Positions 1 through 9,550 are shown, counted from the first letter of the stretch. The stretch: 64,000 nt of DNA from SFDP01 sp051653625 (GCA_051653625.1 JBOFWM010000041.1:33255-97254); one strand, 5' to 3'. Notes: generated by a model from the letters alone, not told the origin. Numbers and translations are program-made.

Positions 1-2759
1 TAGCCATCTTCCATGGATTTCCATACTAATTTTTGCGAAATAATATACATTACTGCAAATCCATTAGAAATAATAGAATGTAACTCTCTTTTCAATCGTT
101 CATCTACCACTTCTGGCAATGGATTTCCATACATTTGATGGGCTTTATGATAGCAAATATCGGTTAATACTTGATCACTATTTTCAATAACAGGCGCACA
201 TTTATCTGGGCGAACTGGAGAATACGAATCGATTCTGTCTGCAATCACATTTGTATTTGTAATCACTACCTCTTCTGCTTTATCACTTCCTAAATAAGCA
301 AATTCTTGAAGCATTTCTTCTGTTGTTCTAAGATAAAGTGGTGCTTGATTGTCTGCATCTTTAAACCCTTTTCCTGCCATGATAATTTTACGATACATTT
401 CGTCTTGTGGATCCATAAAATGCACATCACACGTTGCAACAACTGGTTTATTATATTGTTCTCCTAATGCAACAATTTTTTTATTTATTTTTTCAATATC
501 TTCCTTTGAATTAATTGCACTTACTTTTGTAGATTCGATCATAAATTCATTATTTCCCGTTGGCTGAATTTCTAAATAATCATAAAAATCTACTATTTTT
601 GCAAGTTCATCTTCTGATTTCCCATTTAACAATGCTTTATATAATTCTCCTGCTTCACAAGCACTACCTAATATTATTCCTTCTTGGTATTCTAAAAACA
701 CACTTTTAGGAATCTTCGGCCTTCTATTATAATATTTAAGATGAGACAAAGAAACAAGTGTATATAAATTAATTCTGCCTACGTTATTTGCTGCTAACAT
801 AATGGCATGATAACTTGGCAATTTTGCAATGGCAGAATCACTGCTTTTTCCCAAGGCATTTAGTTGTTCTAGAGTTTGAATATTTTTTTCCTTTAACATA
901 GTTACAAAACGATTAAAAATATGTGCTGTTGCAGTCGCATCATCTATTGCACGATGATGATTGTCTAATGGTATTTTCAATGTTTTTGCTACTGCATCAA
1001 GTGTATGTTTTGATTGCTCACTTAATAATACTCTTGCTATTCCTAATGTATCAATATATGTAAATTCCTTTTGAATTCCTAATCTCTTAACGTTTTCAAT
1101 GATAAATCCCATATCAAATGTAGCGTTGTGTGCCACTAGAATACTATCTTTTGCAAATTCTAAAAATAAGGGTAGTATTTCTTCAATTTCTTTTGCATTT
1201 ATAACCATTTCATCAGAAATACCTGTTAATTTTTGAATTTCAAATGGAATAGGTATCAGCGGATTTATAAATTCAGAAAACGTATCTACTACTTCACCAT
1301 TTTTGATTTTTACACCACCGATTTCAATAATTTTATTGAAGGATGGAGAAAATCCTGTAGTTTCTATATCAAAAACGACAAATTCTTCTGAAAAATCATA
1401 CCCTTTATCATTTTCAGCAATACAATTCAAATCATCTACCAAATATGCTTCAACTCCATATATTATTTTAAAGAAATCATTTGGACTTGGATTTTTTTCT
1501 CCCTCTTTTTTTCTTCGGTCTTTTTCTTTATACCATAGATCTTCCCATGCATGATATGCTTCTGTAAATGCTTGAACTGCACCATGGTCTGTAATGGCAA
1601 TTGCACTATGTCCCCATTCATATGCTTTTTTTACGAGCACCTTTGCATCTGTTACACCATCCATATCACTCATTTTCGTATGGCAATGAAGTTCTACCCT
1701 CTTTTTAATACTATGATCCATTCTTGTTGTTACTTGTTGTTTTACTTTTTTTATTCCTATTACAGAACTTATCGTAAGTTCTTTATCAAAACTATCTACA
1801 ACGGCAACTCCTCGTAATTTCACACAACAACCTTTTTTCAAATTTTCACTAATTTCGTCTAATTGTATATTTTGAACAAAGATTTTAACTGTAATTGTAT
1901 CGGTATAATCAGTAACATCAAACATAACTATCGATTTTTCATTCTTAATTTCTCTCTTATCAAATCGAATAACATCACCTTGTATTGTTACTTCTCCAAT
2001 TTCTCCAATAATATCTTCTATCAAAGTGGTTTCTTCTACAAAATCTCTTCCAAAGAATATATCTGGATTATCAGAGCGCTTAACAGGTCTTCTAAATTCT
2101 TTTGTTTCCGAAGGTTTTGTAGCTTCTTTATTTCCTTCTTTTTTAACGTCTTTTTTATTCTCCTCTACATTTTCTATTGCTTCTTCTGCCATTTTTGTAA
2201 TCTCTTGCACTCGTTTATTAATAATTGCTTCATCGAATTCTTGGTTTTCTAATGATTTATTTTTATATGAAAAAGAGAACGTTGCTGCAATTCCACAACG
2301 CTCTACTATTATTTTTTCTAAAATATCTTGTAAAATTTTTTCTTTTTCTCTTGCAAGCACAGATTCAAAAAGGATGAGTTCTATTTCTTGTCCATCTTTG
2401 AATACAATTGTTGCCTGTTTCATCATATTATATAAAATACGATTATACTCTTTTAATTCTAATAAAATACTTGATAAATAAGCATCTAGTAAATTTTCAC
2501 GATTATATTGACTTGATAATCGAAACTTTTCTTGAATCTTTATTAACGTATCTTGCTTTGAAAATAACTGCTTTTTTATTTCCTTCTCCACTTCATAAAT
2601 AAATTCTTTTTCAATTAAATAATTAGACTCTATATAAATTCGTAAAAATTCTGTTTTTTTATTGCTTTTAATTCGTAAAATCTTTGCTTGTTCCATTAAT
2701 TGTGCAAGCTTTTTTTCCAATTTTAAAGTCGGAAAAACATTTAGAAATAATTGACTCAT
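1..2759 (-). CDS. polC: DNA polymerase III alpha subunit, PolC type (C-terminal part outside window)
   Basis: This is the Gram-positive replicative DNA polymerase with built-in 3'-5' proofreading. About 919 codons are present, reading from the ATG at 2759 to the left edge without interruption; the family is about 1,400-1,450 residues, so most of the polymerase core is missing. The N-terminal helical region is followed by a Lys/Glu-rich linker, an OB-fold near residues 240-320, the first half of a PHP domain (RVELHCHTKMSDMDGV near 355), the inserted DEDD exonuclease (VVFDIETTGFSPSF near 460; LVAHNATFDMGF; HRAIDDATATAHIF), then the second PHP half (VATCDVHFMDPQDEMYR near 775). An AAAGGA ribosome site precedes the start. 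It lies 21 bp after ispG and probably shares the ispG promoter. The PHP-with-exonuclease-insertion layout is diagnostic of PolC rather than DnaE. Confidence 0.97.
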   Translation of the reverse strand, partial: MSQLFLNVFPTLKLEKKLAQLMEQAKILRIKSNKKTEFLRIYIESNYLIEKEFIYEVEKEIKKQLFSKQDTLIKIQEKFRLSSQYNRENLLDAYLSSILLELKEYNRILYNMMKQATIVFKDGQEIELILFESVLAREKEKILQDILEKIIVERCGIAATFSFSYKNKSLENQEFDEAIINKRVQEITKMAEEAIENVEENKKDVKKEGNKEATKPSETKEFRRPVKRSDNPDIFFGRDFVEETTLIEDIIGEIGEVTIQGDVIRFDKREIKNEKSIVMFDVTDYTDTITVKIFVQNIQLDEISENLKKGCCVKLRGVAVVDSFDKELTISSVIGIKKVKQQVTTRMDHSIKKRVELHCHTKMSDMDGVTDAKVLVKKAYEWGHSAIAITDHGAVQAFTEAYHAWEDLWYKEKDRRKKEGEKNPSPNDFFKIIYGVEAYLVDDLNCIAENDKGYDFSEEFVVFDIETTGFSPSFNKIIEIGGVKIKNGEVVDTFSEFINPLIPIPFEIQKLTGISDEMVINAKEIEEILPLFLEFAKDSILVAHNATFDMGFIIENVKRLGIQKEFTYIDTLGIARVLLSEQSKHTLDAVAKTLKIPLDNHHRAIDDATATAHIFNRFVTMLKEKNIQTLEQLNALGKSSDSAIAKLPSYHAIMLAANNVGRINLYTLVSLSHLKYYNRRPKIPKSVFLEYQEGIILGSACEAGELYKALLNGKSEDELAKIVDFYDYLEIQPTGNNEFMIESTKVSAINSKEDIEKINKKIVALGEQYNKPVVATCDVHFMDPQDEMYRKIIMAGKGFKDADNQAPLYLRTTEEMLQEFAYLGSDKAEEVVITNTNVIADRIDSYSPVRPDKCAPVIENSDQVLTDICYHKAHQMYGNPLPEVVDERLKRELHSIISNGFAVMYIISQKLVWKSMEDG

Positions 2760-2780
2760 TTTAATCCTTTCCTGTTATAA

Positions 2781-3842
2781 CTAATCATTCCAATGAAGAA
2801 GCTCTTGTTTTAAAGTCTCTAAAAGTTCTTCTTCCGGTACTTTTCTTAAAACTTCGCCTTTTTTTATAAGCAATCCTTCTTTACATCCTCCTGCAATGCC
2901 AATATCTGCTTCTTTTGCTTCTCCTGGTCCATTTACAACACATCCCATTACAGCAACCTTAATATCTAACGGAATATCTGCAACCATTTCTTCTACTTTA
3001 TTAGCAAGTTTAATTAAGTCAATTTTAGTTCTTCCACAAGTAGGACAACTTACTACTTCAATTCCACCTTTTCTTAAATTCAAAGTACGTAAAATAACTT
3101 TTGCTGATTTTATCTCCTCCACTGGATCACCTGTCAAAGACACACGAATCGTATCACCAATCCCTTCATTTAAAATCAATCCCAATCCAATGGACGATTT
3201 AATATTTCCACTATGAATTGTTCCAGATTCTGTAATACCTACGTGTATTGGATACTTTGTTTGATCCGCTAATATTTTATGTGCTTCTACACACATTAAT
3301 ACATCTGAAGATTTAATGCTTAAAACTAAATTTGTATAACCAAATTGTTCAATCATTGCAACCTTATCTAAGACACTTTCCACAAGCCCTTTTGCAGTTA
3401 CCCCACTATATTTTTCTATTAAATGAGCTTCTAAAGATCCACTATTTACTCCAATACGAATAGGAATATTTTTTTCTTTTGCCGCCTCTACTACTGCTTC
3501 AACTTTGTCTATTGAACCTATATTACCTGGATTAATACGTATCTTATCTGCACCATATTCGATTGCAGCAATTGCCATCTTATAATCAAAATGAATGTCT
3601 GCAACTAATGGGATAGAAATTTCTTTTTTTATAACAGCAATTGCTTTTGCCGCCTCTAACGTTGGAACTGTGCATCGAATAATTTCACATCCAGCTTTCT
3701 CTAAACGCTTGATTTGTTCAATACATTCATTTATATTTTCTGTAGGGACATTTGTCATAGATTGTATTAAAATAGGATTCCCACCACCAATTTTTTTATT
3801 GCCTATTACAATTTCTTTTGTTTTCTCTCTATAAGTTTTCAT
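2781..3842 (-). CDS. ispG: 4-hydroxy-3-methylbut-2-enyl diphosphate synthase (flavodoxin/ferredoxin)
   Basis: IspG (GcpE) performs the penultimate step of the MEP isoprenoid pathway, reducing MEcPP to HMBPP with a 4Fe-4S cluster. The 353-residue length is normal for the short bacterial form. The N-terminal TIM barrel shows NPILIQSMTNV and DIHFDYKMA, and the C-terminal cluster ligands are visible in VVSCPTCGRTKIDL and MGCVVNGPGEAKEADIG. It pairs functionally with dxr, an earlier MEP enzyme about 3 kb upstream. A sigma-A promoter at 3889-3917 lies just before it, so ispG and polC probably form one transcript. The start has a GAAAGGA ribosome site. Confidence 0.97.
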   Translation of the reverse strand: MKTYREKTKEIVIGNKKIGGGNPILIQSMTNVPTENINECIEQIKRLEKAGCEIIRCTVPTLEAAKAIAVIKKEISIPLVADIHFDYKMAIAAIEYGADKIRINPGNIGSIDKVEAVVEAAKEKNIPIRIGVNSGSLEAHLIEKYSGVTAKGLVESVLDKVAMIEQFGYTNLVLSIKSSDVLMCVEAHKILADQTKYPIHVGITESGTIHSGNIKSSIGLGLILNEGIGDTIRVSLTGDPVEEIKSAKVILRTLNLRKGGIEVVSCPTCGRTKIDLIKLANKVEEMVADIPLDIKVAVMGCVVNGPGEAKEADIGIAGGCKEGLLIKKGEVLRKVPEEELLETLKQELLHWND

Positions 3843-3888
3843 CGTTGAATCCTTTCATACATATGCCATTCATACAAAATACAAGTTT

Positions 3889-3917
3889 ATTATAAATTAT
3901 TCTTTTCTACAATTCAA
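3889..3917 (-). promoter_or_regulatory. sigma-A promoter of ispG-polC
   Basis: On the minus strand a TTGAAT -35 and a perfect TATAAT -10 are separated by 17 bp. The predicted transcript begins about 40 nt upstream of the ispG ATG, in the 95-bp gap after the kinase gene. Confidence 0.7.
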
Positions 3918-3938
3918 TCTATAAATTTAGGGTTCCAT

Positions 3939-4799
3939 TTACTTAAGAATCCATTTTAAATTTTTATAACACCTTGAATGAACTTCTATTTTTTCCAAAT
4001 TCCATGTATTTTTTTCACTTTTTTCAAAAAATACTTTTGGCAATACTCTTTTTTCAGTAAAATCAACCACAATCTGCTCTATTTCTTGATATCGATCTTC
4101 CCCCTTTCCCTTAATACATTTTGCAATAATATCACATAAGTATTTAGGTGCATGTGGTAACATTCTTTGAATTGCCTTTTCTGATATATTTTTTGTTTGT
4201 ACCAATGGCAATCCATATTTTTTATAATCTAAAATAGAAAATAATACCATTCCAAGACTAAAATAATCGCTATATTCCTTTAATGTATTATTCCCAAATG
4301 TAAAATGTAACAATTCAGGCGCTGCATATCCAATAGTTCCACTTGCTCTATAATTATCCATATTTTTTCTATAACAACTTCCAAAATCAATTAAAAAAAG
4401 TTGTCCTCTCCCATTTATAATAATATTAGAAGGTTTTAAATCTAAATAAAGAATGGGCTCGCTTCTTTTATGTAATTCCTTAATAGCACTGCATATTTTC
4501 ATAAATATTTCTTCTGCTTCTTTGATTGTAATTCTTCGTACTTGTATAATATCTTCCAATGTACTTCCTTCAATATAATCCATTACAATCCATTGTTTGC
4601 CCTCTTCAATAAACCCATCTACAATTCTTGGAAAATATTCACATATAATTGTTTTCAAAACATATACTTCTGTTTCCTCTAATGATTGCACTTCTTTTAT
4701 TATCCATTGTTTTTCCAAAATTTTATCGTATGCTAAATATACTTCTCGAGTCTCATTCTTGCTAAGAGTTTTTATCTTTCTATATCTATTTTCATTCAT
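3939..4799 (-). CDS. Soluble serine/threonine protein kinase
   Basis: This is a Hanks-type kinase domain of 286 residues with no transmembrane segment and no PASTA repeats, so it is probably cytosolic, unlike PrkC/StkP. The ATP lysine is K35 in WIIKEV, the catalytic loop is YLDLKPSN (D120), the metal-binding DFG is D138, and the activation segment ends GTIGYAAPE. The glycine-rich loop is degenerate, with SKNETREV instead of GxGxxG. A longer open frame starts at 4871 inside the phosphatase gene, but the ATG at 4799 has a GGAAG ribosome site about 10 nt upstream and leaves a 16-bp gap, so I chose it. The gene follows a PP2C phosphatase, which suggests a kinase/phosphatase switch. Substrates are unknown. 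Confidence 0.85.
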   Translation of the reverse strand: MNENRYRKIKTLSKNETREVYLAYDKILEKQWIIKEVQSLEETEVYVLKTIICEYFPRIVDGFIEEGKQWIVMDYIEGSTLEDIIQVRRITIKEAEEIFMKICSAIKELHKRSEPILYLDLKPSNIIINGRGQLFLIDFGSCYRKNMDNYRASGTIGYAAPELLHFTFGNNTLKEYSDYFSLGMVLFSILDYKKYGLPLVQTKNISEKAIQRMLPHAPKYLCDIIAKCIKGKGEDRYQEIEQIVVDFTEKRVLPKVFFEKSEKNTWNLEKIEVHSRCYKNLKWILK

Positions 4800-4815
4800 A
4801 AAACAAACACTTCCT

Positions 4816-5559
4816 TTACCATTTTCTTCTGCAAAGAATTGCAGAAATATCGTCTTTTTCATTCCCAGCAATTTTTAATTGTTTTACTGTTTCTAAACGT
4901 CTTAACATATCTTCTTCTTTCATATTTTTAAAATACAGCTCTATTTCATTTTTTGTGAGACCATAATGAAATCCATCACTGCAAAGCAATAAATATTCCT
5001 CTTTTTTTATAACGCCTCTTTTACAAAGTGGCCTTTGATATGCGCCAATTCCAATGGCATTTTGTAATGGTTGATTTTTTAAAGAACTCTTAAATATTTG
5101 TTTTACTTTTCCATTTCTTTTCCCTTTGTAAAGCATACAATCTCCAATAGATAATGCATAAAATTTCGCATTTTCAATGAAAACAATTAAACACGTAGAC
5201 CCTAACTTGATACCTTTTCTTTCTCCATATTTTTTTATCTCCATATCAATTAAAAATAATTGTTGATATAATTTTTTTATTTTTCTTATTCCAAAAGTTG
5301 TCATACAAAAATATCGTATTACTTCTTCTACAACATATCCACTTGCTATTTCCCCCTCTTCTAGTCCACCAATTCCATCACAAACTACTAAAATAGCTTT
5401 TGTCGAATATCGATTTGATACAATAGATATCCCGATGGCATCTTCATTTTTTTTACATTTTCCAGCTTGCCAAATTTGGGCACAATGATACCTTGTTTTC
5501 TTCCTTTTAATGGTTGGTTCCCCCTTAAGTTTTATAATGATTGGAAAAATTTGCGACAT
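4816..5559 (-). CDS. PP2C-family serine/threonine phosphatase
   Basis: This is a metal-dependent protein phosphatase with the PP2C motifs NEDAIG (D40), VVCDGIGG (D61, G62), LSIGDCMLY, LLLCSDGFHYGL and a C-terminal KDDISAIL in place of the usual DN. It has 247 residues, the normal size for bacterial PP2C, and no membrane segment. It lies directly upstream of the soluble kinase and probably reverses its phosphorylations. The start is uncertain: the ATG at 5559 has no visible ribosome site, whereas AAGGGGG lies about 12 codons downstream, ahead of a possible non-ATG start; the recognisable domain begins only near residue 24. Confidence 0.85.
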   Translation of the reverse strand: MSQIFPIIIKLKGEPTIKRKKTRYHCAQIWQAGKCKKNEDAIGISIVSNRYSTKAILVVCDGIGGLEEGEIASGYVVEEVIRYFCMTTFGIRKIKKLYQQLFLIDMEIKKYGERKGIKLGSTCLIVFIENAKFYALSIGDCMLYKGKRNGKVKQIFKSSLKNQPLQNAIGIGAYQRPLCKRGVIKKEEYLLLCSDGFHYGLTKNEIELYFKNMKEEDMLRRLETVKQLKIAGNEKDDISAILCRRKW

Positions 5560-5663
5560 GCAATTTAAATTAAGAATCTTTATATTAGATAAGACAATTC
5601 AAGAAATAGTTATTCTATATTTATTTTACCTGTAATTACTTATTTAGCAAGAGTAATGTTGCA

Positions 5664-5694
5664 CAAAAAAAGAAAGGGGATCTTTTCCCTTTCT
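5664..5694 (-). terminator. Rho-independent terminator after rseP
   Basis: On the minus strand an AGAAAGGG arm pairs perfectly with CCCTTTCT across an 8-nt loop, followed by TTTTTT. It sits immediately after the rseP stop codon and closes the uppS-cdsA-dxr-rseP run before the phosphatase gene. Confidence 0.85.
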
Positions 5695-5698
5695 TTTT

Positions 5699-6748
5699 CT
5701 ACGAAAATAATCTGATAATATCATTATACATTACAACTACCATTAAAATCATAAGTGCTACAAATCCTGCAAAATGAACCATACCTTCTTTTTCTGCTGG
5801 TATTGCTTTCCCACGTATAGCTTCAATCAATAAGAAAACAAGTCTCCCACCATCAAGCGCTGGTAGTGGTAATAAATTAAGCACTCCTAAATTTACACTT
5901 AGAAGCATTGCTATATTAATCATATTTAATACAAGAACGCCTATTCCATACGGCGCTGCTGCTTCTGAAACTTCACCTATAACTTGTGCAATCCCAATTG
6001 GTCCTGAAATATCATCTTTTGATGCATTTCCACTTACAAGCATTCCTAGGCTTTTGATTGTTGAAATCATTCCGTATCTTACTTCATAATATGCATATTT
6101 AAAAATAGACAAATTTTTTCCATCTACATATTCTCCATATCCTGCAAATCCTACAAGGTATCGATCCTCTTCCTCATTATACTGTGGAGTAATCGTAACT
6201 TGAAGTTCCTCACCATCTCGAAGCACATCAATAGTCATTGTTTTTCCACCATTTATATAAGTGTTAATATAAATTTCTCTAGCAACGTATATCTTTGTTC
6301 CATTCATTCTAATAACTTCATCACCTGGCAATAATCCTGCTTCCATTGCTGGATATCCTTCTATTAACCCATTAATAACTGGACGGTCTGTTCCAGTTGC
6401 CCAGACTAAAATGATTCCAAAAAAGAATGCTAAAACAAAATTCAAAAAAGGACCTGCTGCAACTGAAGCAATGCGTACCCAAACTGGTGCACTATTAAAT
6501 GCACCTTCCGTTTTTCCATTTTCTGAAGGATTCAAACCATCTTCTCCTTCAAACATACATGCTCCGCCAATCGGTAGCAAACGTAAGGCATAATCTGTAC
6601 CATTTTTATGAACACAAAAAATTTTAGGTCCCATGCCTATAGAAAATTCTACTACATGAATTCCATTTTTTTTAGCTATTATAAAATGCCCAAACTCATG
6701 AGCAAGTACAATCACACCAAATATGATTATAAATAAAATAATTGTCAT
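5699..6748 (-). CDS. rseP: Site-2 intramembrane zinc metalloprotease RseP
   Basis: RseP (RasP/YluC) cuts transmembrane substrates such as anti-sigma factors and leftover signal peptides inside the membrane. The zinc-binding HEFGH motif is at residues 17-21 in the first membrane helix, a PDZ domain occupies roughly 120-190 (EGYPAMEAGLLPGDEVIRMN), and the third ligand motif NLLPLPALDGGRL lies near 295. At 349 residues it has the usual length with about four membrane segments. Its ATG overlaps the dxr stop by 4 bp, implying translational coupling. The cdsA-dxr-rseP order matches B. subtilis. Confidence 0.96.
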   Translation of the reverse strand: MTIILFIIIFGVIVLAHEFGHFIIAKKNGIHVVEFSIGMGPKIFCVHKNGTDYALRLLPIGGACMFEGEDGLNPSENGKTEGAFNSAPVWVRIASVAAGPFLNFVLAFFFGIILVWATGTDRPVINGLIEGYPAMEAGLLPGDEVIRMNGTKIYVAREIYINTYINGGKTMTIDVLRDGEELQVTITPQYNEEEDRYLVGFAGYGEYVDGKNLSIFKYAYYEVRYGMISTIKSLGMLVSGNASKDDISGPIGIAQVIGEVSEAAAPYGIGVLVLNMINIAMLLSVNLGVLNLLPLPALDGGRLVFLLIEAIRGKAIPAEKEGMVHFAGFVALMILMVVVMYNDIIRLFS

Positions 6749-7905
6749 TTAGTCAAACCTTTCTTTACTTTTTCTTCAATAAACTGATGGCTTTCTTTTT
6801 CTATTTCTATAATGTCTTCTAAGCATGGATTTTTTACAATCTTATGTTTTTCCATTGTTTCTTCTATCAATTGAGTAATTTGTAAATAAGATATCTTTTC
6901 TTCTAAAAACAAACTTACTGCTAACTCATTTGCAGCATTATAAACAGTTGGCATACTATTTCCAATTGTTAATGCATCATATGCAAGTTGTAGTCCTCTA
7001 AAGGTATCCATATCAGGCTTATCAAATGTCAAATTTTTTATTTCATGAAAGTTTAGTTTTTTTCCTTCCATTTCTTTTCTATCAGGATAAAAAAGAGCAT
7101 ATTGAATCGGAAGCTTCATATCTGGTGTTCCAAGTTGAGCCATAATTGCTCCATCCACATATTCAACCATAGAATGAATAATACTTTGTGGATGAATTAC
7201 CACCTGTATTTGATCCACGTTCACATCAAATAGCCATTTTGCTTCCATAACTTCTAATCCTTTATTTACTAAAGTCGATGAATCAATGGTAATTTTTTTC
7301 CCCATTGCCCAATTTGGATGTTTCAGTGCCTCCTTAAGTGTAACATATTCTAACTCTTCTTTTGTTTTCCCTAAAAAAGGGCCTCCTGATGCAGTTAATA
7401 TGATCTTAGAAACTTGGTTTTTATGCTCTCCATTTAAAGATTGAAAAATTGCACTATGTTCACTATCTACAGGATAAATGGAAACATTTTTCTCTTTTGC
7501 TAAAGGCATTATAATATGACCTGCCGTTACCAATGTTTCTTTATTTGCAAGTGCAATATTTTTTCCTGCTTTAATTGCCTCAATGGTTGGTCGAATTCCT
7601 ATCATTCCTACCAAAGCAGTTACAACAATATCAATATCTTCCATTGTTGAAATGTATAAAAGACCATCCATCCCACTCAAAACTGTAACATCCAAATCAG
7701 CTAGTTTAATTGATAATTCCTTTGCCGCTTCTTCATCCCATATAGCAATTACCTTTGGCATAAATTCTCTTACTTGTTTTTCTAAAAGTATGGTATTACT
7801 TTTTGCTGCCAATGCTACTATTTCTAATTCGCAATTTTTTCTTGCAATTTCTAATGTTTGTGTTCCAATAGATCCTGTCGACCCTAATATTGCAATCTTT
7901 TTCAT
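6745..7905 (-). CDS. dxr: 1-deoxy-D-xylulose-5-phosphate reductoisomerase
   Basis: Dxr converts DXP to MEP with NADPH, the first committed step of the non-mevalonate isoprenoid pathway. The protein starts with the nucleotide-binding loop ILGSTGSIGTQTLEI, then ALANKETLV, the metal/substrate motif VDSEHSAIFQ, TASGGPF and TIDSSTLVNKGLEVMEA. Its 386 residues are typical. It sits between cdsA and rseP, and supplies precursors for undecaprenyl diphosphate made by UppS from the same cluster. Confidence 0.97.
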   Translation of the reverse strand: MKKIAILGSTGSIGTQTLEIARKNCELEIVALAAKSNTILLEKQVREFMPKVIAIWDEEAAKELSIKLADLDVTVLSGMDGLLYISTMEDIDIVVTALVGMIGIRPTIEAIKAGKNIALANKETLVTAGHIIMPLAKEKNVSIYPVDSEHSAIFQSLNGEHKNQVSKIILTASGGPFLGKTKEELEYVTLKEALKHPNWAMGKKITIDSSTLVNKGLEVMEAKWLFDVNVDQIQVVIHPQSIIHSMVEYVDGAIMAQLGTPDMKLPIQYALFYPDRKEMEGKKLNFHEIKNLTFDKPDMDTFRGLQLAYDALTIGNSMPTVYNAANELAVSLFLEEKISYLQITQLIEETMEKHKIVKNPCLEDIIEIEKESHQFIEEKVKKGLTK

Positions 7906-7932
7906 ATTCCTTAGTATACCTTTCTTTTAACC

Positions 7933-8757
7933 TTATTTTATTTCATGAATTAATAAAATAGATAAAAAATAAATCATAGGAGCAGTTATTATTACACTAT
8001 CAAATCGATCCATAATTCCACCATGTCCTGGAATAAGATTTCCATAATCTTTGATTTCATTATTTCTCTTTATTGCAGATGCTGCTAAATCTCCCATTTG
8101 GCTAATCAAACTTCCACTTGCTCCTAGTACGGCAAAAATAAGCGTAACTTTTTGATCTATTATTATGTTTTCTACTAAAATAAATCCATAAATAGCTCCA
8201 ACAATTGCAGAACCAACTACACCTCCAATTGCACCTTCAATTGATTTTTTAGGACTTAAAATTGGTGCAAGCTTATGTCTTCCAAGTAACATTCCAACAA
8301 GATATGCACATGTATCACTTATCCATGATGCAATAAATATCATCCATACAAGATAAATTCCATATTCTAATTGTCTTGTCAAATAGACAAATGAAAACAT
8401 TACAGGTGCATAAAATAAGACAAAAAATGCTGCCATAATTTGTTCTGCTTTGTACTTTGGAAAAGCAAATACATACACAAATAAAAATCCAAAAAAAGCG
8501 ATTATAATTGGAAGGATTAAAATTTCTTCACTTTGTGTAAAATACAATGCAACATAATATGCTGTAATTGCAAGATATCCTACCCCAAATAAGGAATCTT
8601 TTCTTGTAGTAGCAACTCCACATGCAAGAGATAATTCAATAAATGCGACAATAGAAATGGCCCATAATGTAACAGCAAGAATAATATTACCACTGATAAT
8701 TGTCGTCATTGCAATAAATACAAGAATAATACTACTAAATAATCGGGTTTTAAACAT
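7933..8757 (-). CDS. cdsA: Phosphatidate cytidylyltransferase (CDP-diglyceride synthase)
   Basis: CdsA makes CDP-diacylglycerol from phosphatidate and CTP at the membrane, the branch point for acidic phospholipids. The 274-residue protein is almost entirely hydrophobic with about eight membrane segments and carries the family signature at its end (SPKKSIEGAIGG, then MGDLAASAIKRNNEIKDYG and IPGHGGIMDRFDS). It lies 18 bp after uppS, in the classic uppS-cdsA-dxr order. Confidence 0.96.
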   Translation of the reverse strand: MFKTRLFSSIILVFIAMTTIISGNIILAVTLWAISIVAFIELSLACGVATTRKDSLFGVGYLAITAYYVALYFTQSEEILILPIIIAFFGFLFVYVFAFPKYKAEQIMAAFFVLFYAPVMFSFVYLTRQLEYGIYLVWMIFIASWISDTCAYLVGMLLGRHKLAPILSPKKSIEGAIGGVVGSAIVGAIYGFILVENIIIDQKVTLIFAVLGASGSLISQMGDLAASAIKRNNEIKDYGNLIPGHGGIMDRFDSVIITAPMIYFLSILLIHEIK

Positions 8758-8774
8758 CTTCTTTCCTTTCTTTG

Positions 8775-9482
8775 CTATTCCTCTTTAATTAGGCCAAATT
8801 TCCTAGTCCTATTATTATATGCTAAAATAGCTTTTTCTAATTCTTCTTTTGTAAAATCTGGCCATGCAATATCGGTAAAATAAAATTCTGTATATGCTAA
8901 TTGCCATAATAAAAAATTAGAAATTCTAAATTCGTTACATGTACGAATAAGTAAATCTGGATCTGGAATATGATGCGTATCAAGAACATTATTTATCGTT
9001 TCTTCTGTTATATCATCAATTTCTAATGTTTTATGTTCTACACATTGTACAATCTGTTTGATCCCTCTTACAATTTCATCTCTACCTCCATAGTTTAATG
9101 CGATTTGAAAATGAAGACCTGTATTATGTTTTGTTGCTTCTTCTAATTTAATTATTTTTTCTCTGATATCCTCATCTAATGCCGATTTGTCTCCAATCAC
9201 TCGAACACACATATTATTTTTTTGTGCACGCTTCAAACAATTAGTCATATAATTACGAAGTATTTTCATAAGAGCATCTACTTCTTCTTTCGGTCTATTC
9301 CAGTTTTCTGTAGAAAAAGCATATACGGTTAAATACTTTACCCCCATATTATAGGCATGCTCACATATATTTTCTACTGCCTTTGCGCCTTGCATGTGTC
9401 CATAATTTCTAGGCATACCTTTTTTCTTTGCCCATCTTCCATTACCATCAAGTATAATTGCAATATGAGTTGGAATATTCAT
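8775..9482 (-). CDS. uppS: Isoprenyl transferase (undecaprenyl diphosphate synthase)
   Basis: UppS condenses isopentenyl diphosphate with farnesyl diphosphate to make the C55 carrier lipid for peptidoglycan and teichoic acid synthesis. The substrate-binding motif IAIILDGNGRWAKKKG lies at residues 7-22, followed by YLTVYAFSTENWNRP and the C-terminal DLLIRTCNEFRISNFLLWQ and YTEFYFTD. The 235-residue length is normal. It has a GGGAG ribosome site but no room for a promoter between it and the terminator after frr, so expression must rely on read-through or a promoter inside frr. Confidence 0.97.
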   Translation of the reverse strand: MNIPTHIAIILDGNGRWAKKKGMPRNYGHMQGAKAVENICEHAYNMGVKYLTVYAFSTENWNRPKEEVDALMKILRNYMTNCLKRAQKNNMCVRVIGDKSALDEDIREKIIKLEEATKHNTGLHFQIALNYGGRDEIVRGIKQIVQCVEHKTLEIDDITEETINNVLDTHHIPDPDLLIRTCNEFRISNFLLWQLAYTEFYFTDIAWPDFTKEELEKAILAYNNRTRKFGLIKEE

Positions 9483-9510
9483 CTCATAGCTCCCTTCACC
9501 ACTTTATTCT

Positions 9511-9542
9511 TTAAAAAAAGACAGACATGTTTGCCTGTCTTT
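9511..9542 (-). terminator. Intrinsic terminator between frr and uppS
   Basis: The minus-strand transcript can form an 11-bp stem (arms 9517-9527 and 9532-9542, one G-U pair) with a 4-nt loop, followed by UUUU. It is placed 8 bp after the frr stop and 34 bp before the uppS start. Confidence 0.85.
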
Positions 9543-9550
9543 CTAATCAT

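Noticed and set aside
1303..2602. Several plus-strand frames in the first 2.7 kb
   Set aside because: They are antisense to polC, which reads continuously on the minus strand with all expected motifs.
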